Source: Inia geoffrensis
Lineage: Eukaryota; Chordata; Mammalia; Artiodactyla; Iniidae
Assembly: GCA_036417435.1 (NCBI GenBank)
Contig: CM070903.1
Location: 58,380,001-58,444,000, forward strand
Reading direction: 5' to 3'
DNA length: 64,000 bases
The number at the start of each line of letters is the position of its first letter. The stretch's first letter is position 1. The notes below the pieces were generated by a model. It did not search any database. It saw only the letters and a program-made list of their open reading frames with translations, and had not been told where the DNA came from. Shown piece after piece: positions 59,249-64,000 of the stretch. The position numbers and the translations under genes are program-made.

Positions 59249-60009
59249 ACTTTTGGGGAACTACTGACAGATTTCAGAAGATTATTTTTAGGTTAGTCAA
59301 TTCTATTATAAATTTCATTCCTTGCTTTCCCTCTATAAGATTTCAGGTTCAAGTAGTATAGATATGAGTGCATTTTCTCATCTGTTAAATGAAAAAAATT
59401 TGTTTTAGAAAATGGAAATGTTTTTATAGCAATTCTATGGATATGTTCCAGCATGTAGAGTAACAAGATATTCTTCCAAATCCCTTTATCTTATGTAGAA
59501 AGGATGACATGGATTTTTCCATGTCTTAGTGGTATTAAGATGTCAGTCAGCATGAAATGCTATTTTAAATTTCTAGTATCTATTTTCTGTCTTTAATTCC
59601 CTTAATGTTGTCTATTTAGGTTGCACCTAAACATGTTCTAACCTTATAAACTTATGACAGACTGGAAAGAAATACCATACATTTATTTATGTTTTCATTG
59701 TAGTATTTAGGTCAAAATACAAAATAGAATAAAAAGAATGGTTCGTGATTTGGTGAAGTCATATGCTTTGCACATAAAAGGCATCTAATTATGAATGAAT
59801 GAATGAGTAGTGTTTTAGAGCTGAAAGGGATCTTAAAGACCATCCAATTCAACCCTCCCAATTTATCAAAGAAAAAACCCTAAGGCCAAAATATTTGATC
59901 AAAAGAAATTAATTTTCCCAAAGCTTACCAGATATCTGATAACCCTCTCTGACGACTTTTGCTCATATTAATTATTTTAACATAGTCATATCCAAATAGC
60001 CACACATAC
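59249..60009. other. No gene; weak ancient repeat at 59805-59960
   Basis: 'gagctgaaagggatcttaaa', 'gaccatccaattcaaccctc' resembles an ancient MIR3- or CR1/L3-type element. I cannot name it firmly. Nothing else is seen. Confidence 0.4.
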
Positions 60010-60812
60010 CCATTCATATAGTAATATATTTATCTATTTATTGATAGATAAAGAATTATTGAGCATTCTCTAAGTACTAGGCATGGCCCTTAGGTAATAT
60101 GGATACAGTGGGGAATAAGACATAGTCTTTATGCTTCAGGAGCTTATTATCTGGCAGAAAGAAATATATATAAAAAGGAATTAAAGAGTAAGACTTGCTA
60201 TGACAAAGCAGAGGAACAGTTTAATGAGCACCAGAAGAAAGATACATTGGTTCTACCTGGAAAAGCTTGGAACTGCTCCTAAAGAAGGTGAATTGTTATT
60301 GAGCCTCAAGGTTGAATAAGAGTATGATAGACTTAAAACATGAAAGCATTCTAGGAAGAGGAATGTGCTTGTACAAGCCCCAAGTGTGAAAGCTCCAAAC
60401 ATACTTCAGGAGCATGGTACACACTGAGGAGCACCAGAGTTGAGACTAGAAATGTGCATCTAAGCTAGATTGTCGAGAGTCTCGTAAAGGGCCAGACTTT
60501 AGAAAATGTGCAAACTTCAAAGGATATATCAGCAGCACAATACAAACAGATCAGTGTTTCCGAAAGACATCAGTTGGCAGTAAGAAAGATGGATTCAAGA
60601 TAACAGAGATACAGAGGCAGAGAAAGGAGTTAAGAGGTTAATGCTGGAGTCCAGATGACAGAAGATGAGGGCCGGGACTAAGATAGTGTCAGGGCTGATA
60701 GAGAAGGGAAGCTCAGCCCTTGGTAGGTGGTTGGATCAGGCAAGCAGACAAGGAGAAAAAGGTGAAGTTAACAGGTCTGAGGGTTTTCTGGGACAACTAG
60801 GTGGATTAATTT
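60010..60812 (-). mobile_element. L2 LINE, antisense, long fragment
   Basis: 'gaattattgagcattctcta', 'taatatggatacagtgggga', 'caggagcttattatctggca', 'aggaagaggaatgtgcttgt', 'gttttctgggacaactaggt'. About 800 bases of reversed L2 3' sequence in order. Confidence 0.8.
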
Positions 60813-60849
60813 TCTTTGCTGACATTCTTAAAAATATTATAAATTTATT

Positions 60850-61335
60850 GCTATATTCTGCGTAAAAGCCAAAATCCTTACAATGCCCTACCATAATGTC
60901 TGCATTATGTGGTTCCTATTGCCTATTTGACCTCATCTCCCAAGACTACTTAATCCCTCACTACCAGCTCTGCCCTAGCCACAGTGGCCTCTAAGCTTGC
61001 CTTCAAGAATGTAAGGTGCACTCAACCATGGGACTTCCCTGACCTAACAGCTTAAAACTGCAGCCCTTTCCTTTGCTGTTGCTCCATATCTCTCTCCCCT
61101 GCTTTAAGTTTCCCTTTCTATGTGGCACTTATCATTCATCCTCATAATTTATATCTGTGTGTGTATGTGTGTAATGATTGCCTTTCTCTCCCTACCAGGT
61201 TGTTAACACATAAGGACCAGGGTTATTTTCAGTTTTTTATTTACTTCTATCTCCCAGCACATAGAAGACTGTCCAATAGATGTTCAAAAATATCTGTTGA
61301 ATACAATAATGCGTGCATGCATGAATGAATGCATA
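60850..61335 (+). mobile_element. L2 LINE 3' end
   Basis: 'gccaaaatccttacaatgcc', 'tacttaatccctcactacca', 'agccacagtggcctctaagc', 'ttgctgttgctccatatctc', 'ctatctcccagcacatagaa', 'aaaatatctgttgaatacaa' and a GAATGAATG-type end. It starts some 40 bases after the reversed L2, so the two lie back to back with 3' ends outward. Confidence 0.85.
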
Positions 61336-62034
61336 CTGGATTAATAGTGCCTTAAGTAGAAATGTTAATTAATACTTTAACGTTTTTAAATCATGTTTCT
61401 AAATCTGACAATTTATATGTCTTTATTCCAGAAAACGACACAGGAAGGGAAAAAATTTGCCACTTACCCTCTTCACTTAATTCTAGACAATGGGTTTGAT
61501 GAATCTGTTTTAAGTTCAGTTCAGGCTTTCATCCTCTGTTTCCTACATGGTTTTTAGAATATGAAAAAGTTTTAGTAGGCTTATACTATTCATATCAAAG
61601 GATTTCATTTTTTATTGTCATGAAGTCTATCTTACATCTTTACCCTTCATAGTATTATTTAAATTATACTTCCAGTCTATATATAAATTCATACCCATTT
61701 CCACCCCAGGAATTTTTCAGAAACTCATTCTCCCTCCTTTACTTTACTATCCCTATTTCTACTCTCTGGAAATTTAAAATAAGGCATATCCTCGTTTATT
61801 CTTCCACAAGTTTCTTTTTCCATCTAGATAGACCCCCATATCTGATCTTATGATTACTCTTACATCCTCAGAATAAAGGAAAGAAGAAAGTACTATATAT
61901 ATAAAACTATTTAATTGTCTCATGATATAATTACTTTAATTTAAAATTAAAATAAAGCATATTATTGTAGAGTTAAAATAGAAGGCAGAAAACACAACTA
62001 TTGAGCTAATATTCTGAAGTTAAGCTACATAATA
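61336..62034. other. No gene or repeat recognised
   Basis: About 700 bases of AT-rich unique DNA. Confidence 0.5.
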
Positions 62035-62215
62035 CGTTTGTACTTTGCACAGATCTGTAAAGATAGGTATAATTGACCCCTTGTTTTGCAGGTGAGGATA
62101 CTTAGGCTAAGAGAGGTCCAATGACTTGCCCATGGTTGCTACTAAGGGGCAAGGCAAGAATTTGAATTCAATTCTGATGCTAAAATCTATACACTTTTTT
62201 CCTAGGGATAGGGAG
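62035..62215 (-). mobile_element. MIR SINE, antisense
   Basis: 'aattgaccccttgttttgca', 'ggtgaggatacttaggctaa', 'gtccaatgacttgcccatgg', 'gaatttgaattcaattctga' give the reversed MIR core. Confidence 0.85.
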
Positions 62216-62690
62216 AAATGTCCTGATAAAAGAATTAGGCTAAATGATCCCTGAGATTGCTTTGAGCAGTAATATTCTATGGGTCTAAAAATCCATGCAG
62301 TGATATCAGCCTATGACTATGGTAACTTCAAAACAAAGCAACGTCAAATGAATATTTATTTTCATCTAACAACTAAGGGTAAATAAAGATAAGCAAAATC
62401 ACCTGAAAATATCTAAGAAGGCTACAAAAGTATGATTTGAGGTAGAAAAGTAAAAGGTCCAATTCCTAATTACTTTTCCACCACACCCCAAGTCTATTCA
62501 TAACAAGTGTTTGGAGTTTAAGTGACAAAATTTAGACAAATGGACAAGCCACAGTTTAACTTAATGTCGTATCAAATATCAACAGTATGCCTAGTATAAA
62601 CTAGGATATTCACAGCATTCCTTGTCATCAGAAAAGCATGCTATTATTACCAAATTAAGACACATAAGTATTCCTGTGCCCTGCCCTTCA
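62216..62690. other. No gene or repeat recognised
   Basis: Unique AT-rich DNA. Its last 20 bases form the pyrimidine tract before the possible exon. Confidence 0.5.
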
Positions 62691-62691
62691 G

Positions 62692-63079
62692 CTTCAAAGT
62701 CGAGTGGCTGAGGATCGAAACACCAACATTATGGTCGTTGGTAATCCCAGTTAACTCGTGCGGCCCAATGATCCATCCATATACGGCAATGGCATGCCCT
62801 ATATTTCACAGCCAAGGGGCTCTGCAGAGAAAGCAGGCTCTGGGAGGCCTGCAGGTCACGAACATTGAGCTCTGCATGGGCAAGAGAGCAAATGGCTCAT
62901 TCTTCTTGTTTGCCAAATGTGCTTATCATGAAGTAAGAGATAAAGTTCCCTCAGAGATAGTGCGCACCCCATTACCACCTCTAACAGACCCCAAGGTACA
63001 GAGAAGCATGGAATGCTTGAGCTTGTAGAGCAGTTGGGCTGACATAATACAGCCTCCTGGATTCACGTGGTCGTCAGAG
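62692..63079 (+). other. Possible orphan exon or exapted element, function unknown
   Basis: A strong acceptor-like site (tgtgccctgcccttcag, ending 62691) precedes this segment and a GTAAGT donor-like site follows at 63080. Between them the frame starting at 62693 stays open for 112 codons to a TAG at 63026-63028 (FKVEWLRIETPTLWSLVIPV at its start). The first 90 bases hold several CpG sites, in contrast with the surroundings. I do not recognise the product. The stop lies before the donor, so it could be the last coding part of a gene, a non-coding RNA exon, a decayed retrocopy, or chance. Confidence 0.25.
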
Positions 63080-63129
63080 AGTAAGTGACCAACACAAAGA
63101 TGGAGTGAGGTTGAGGCAGAGTCGGGGTC

Positions 63130-63360
63130 ACAGTTGTCTTTCTTTCCAATCCTTTCTGAAGGTGATATTGCAGAGTGGTGAAAAGGTCTAAATCAGACTT
63201 GTCCTGCTTTGAAATTCTGCTTCTGTTTTATGTTAACTCTTTGTGTGAGTCTAGGTCACTTGATTTGAGCCTCATTGGTGAGGTTCAAATAGGACACTGC
63301 ATGACAGGTATTGCCACCAAGCCTCACACAGGTAGGTGTTTAATAAATGCTAACTAGTTA
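63130..63360 (+). mobile_element. MIR SINE
   Basis: 'attgcagagtggtgaaaagg', 'tgaaattctgcttctgtttt', 'gtgtgagtctaggtcacttg', 'atttgagcctcattggtgag', 'gcctcacacaggtaggtgtt', 'taataaatgctaactagtta'. The order fits a near-complete MIR. Confidence 0.8.
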
Positions 63361-64000
63361 CATAAATTTTGTTATTTATCCTCAGTATCAAATATAGTAT
63401 GACTTACCATTCGTAAAAAGAAGGGATAAAAATAGGAAGAGTGGGTCATTTTAAGTAGTTTATACCTTTGTTCTTTTGGGGCATCACCTTATTCTATATA
63501 ATGTGACACCACCCCCCCACCCCCCCGCCACAGTGTGACTATGAATGCTTGGCCCGGCACTTGTCATTAACCAGCATCACTGCTCTCTGGATGCAGCTTC
63601 AGAGTCCAACCTTCACAAAGGATCCTAACCTGCCTCCAAACCTGCAGAATGTCCAATTGATTTCAATTTCAGTAATTTCTCTTTCAATTAAGTTAAATTC
63701 AAGTTAAGTTAAAGTAATTGGAAGGATTTAGGTTTGTAGAATGCAGTGATTAGGTTTATCAAACAATCATAACATGTGCAAAACCTCACAGTTAGGACCA
63801 GTCCTAGTGAAGTTTGGCAAACCTGCCTCCTCTTTCCTCTTTCAAAACCCTGCTCCCCTCTTCTGAGTCTGCCTCTCAATGTCTCACACTGGGCCAGGTG
63901 TCCTTACCTTCCGTGAACGTTTGCAGCTTCCCTGGACATATCTTATTGACTTTATACTAACAAAACTGTGGTCTGAAAAGGAGCCAATTGACTCACATTC
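63361..64000. other. No gene; C-rich tract inside
   Basis: Unique sequence with a C-rich run at 63508-63530 (see findings). The window ends without an identifiable feature. Confidence 0.5.

Noticed and set aside
61030..61050. ggacttccctgacctaac as a CHR SINE head
   Set aside because: Only the first ten bases match; the rest reads as L2.
1..64000. tRNA, rRNA, CRISPR, operon or phage features
   Set aside because: Only tRNA-like SINE heads were seen, all inside CHR and MIR copies with retroelement bodies. There is no cloverleaf gene with its own ends and no regular repeat-spacer array.

Overview
This window looks like nuclear DNA of a cetacean (whale or dolphin), from an AT-rich intergenic or intronic region. 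The main clue is at least eight copies of one tRNA-derived SINE whose head reads GGGCTTCCCTGGTGGCGCAG. That is the CHR-2 type known from whales, dolphins and their relatives. Two further CHR-family variants, a young L1 lineage of the artiodactyl type, a mariner of the type known from ruminants and cetaceans, and old mammalian layers (MIR, L2, MaLR LTRs, MER5, MER20) fit the same placement. I see no bacterial features, no CRISPR and no operons, and I found no intact protein-coding gene. All family names come from memory of consensus sequences; no search was run.

Layout. 1-3014: 3' half of a young L1 with a broken ORF2, next to an older L1 tail. 3.4-9 kb: mostly unique DNA with one antisense L1. 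9-10.2 kb: MLT1 LTR, a microsatellite, L1 and L2. 12.2-12.8 kb: MER5 and an LTR with a perfect 5-bp target duplication. 14.4-18.9 kb: MIR and L2 pieces with two CHR-2 SINEs. 19-21.5 kb: antisense L1 holding a palindromic DNA transposon and a MaLR LTR. 22-24.8 kb: MIR pieces, two LTRs and L1 pieces. 26.4-27.9 kb: four MIR-like pieces, then a 5'-inverted L1. 28-31 kb: a hAT-like element, two CHR-2 SINEs and a compound TA repeat with palindromes. 31-50 kb: long unique stretches with scattered SINE, L2, MIR, LTR and MER5 copies.

50.6-57.6 kb is the most layered part. Old L1 pieces on both strands hold a younger L1 tail, an 88-bp retro-insert, an older L1 3' end and a complete 1275-bp mariner with a broken transposase. 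57.7-61.3 kb holds L2 pieces, one split by MER20, and a CHR-2 SINE. 62-64 kb holds MIR pieces, a possible orphan exon (62692-63079) and a C-rich tract.

No gene set works together here. The window is best read as a record of successive retrotransposition, with small unexplained unique segments noted under findings. Most open reading frames lie in repeats or are short enough to be chance.
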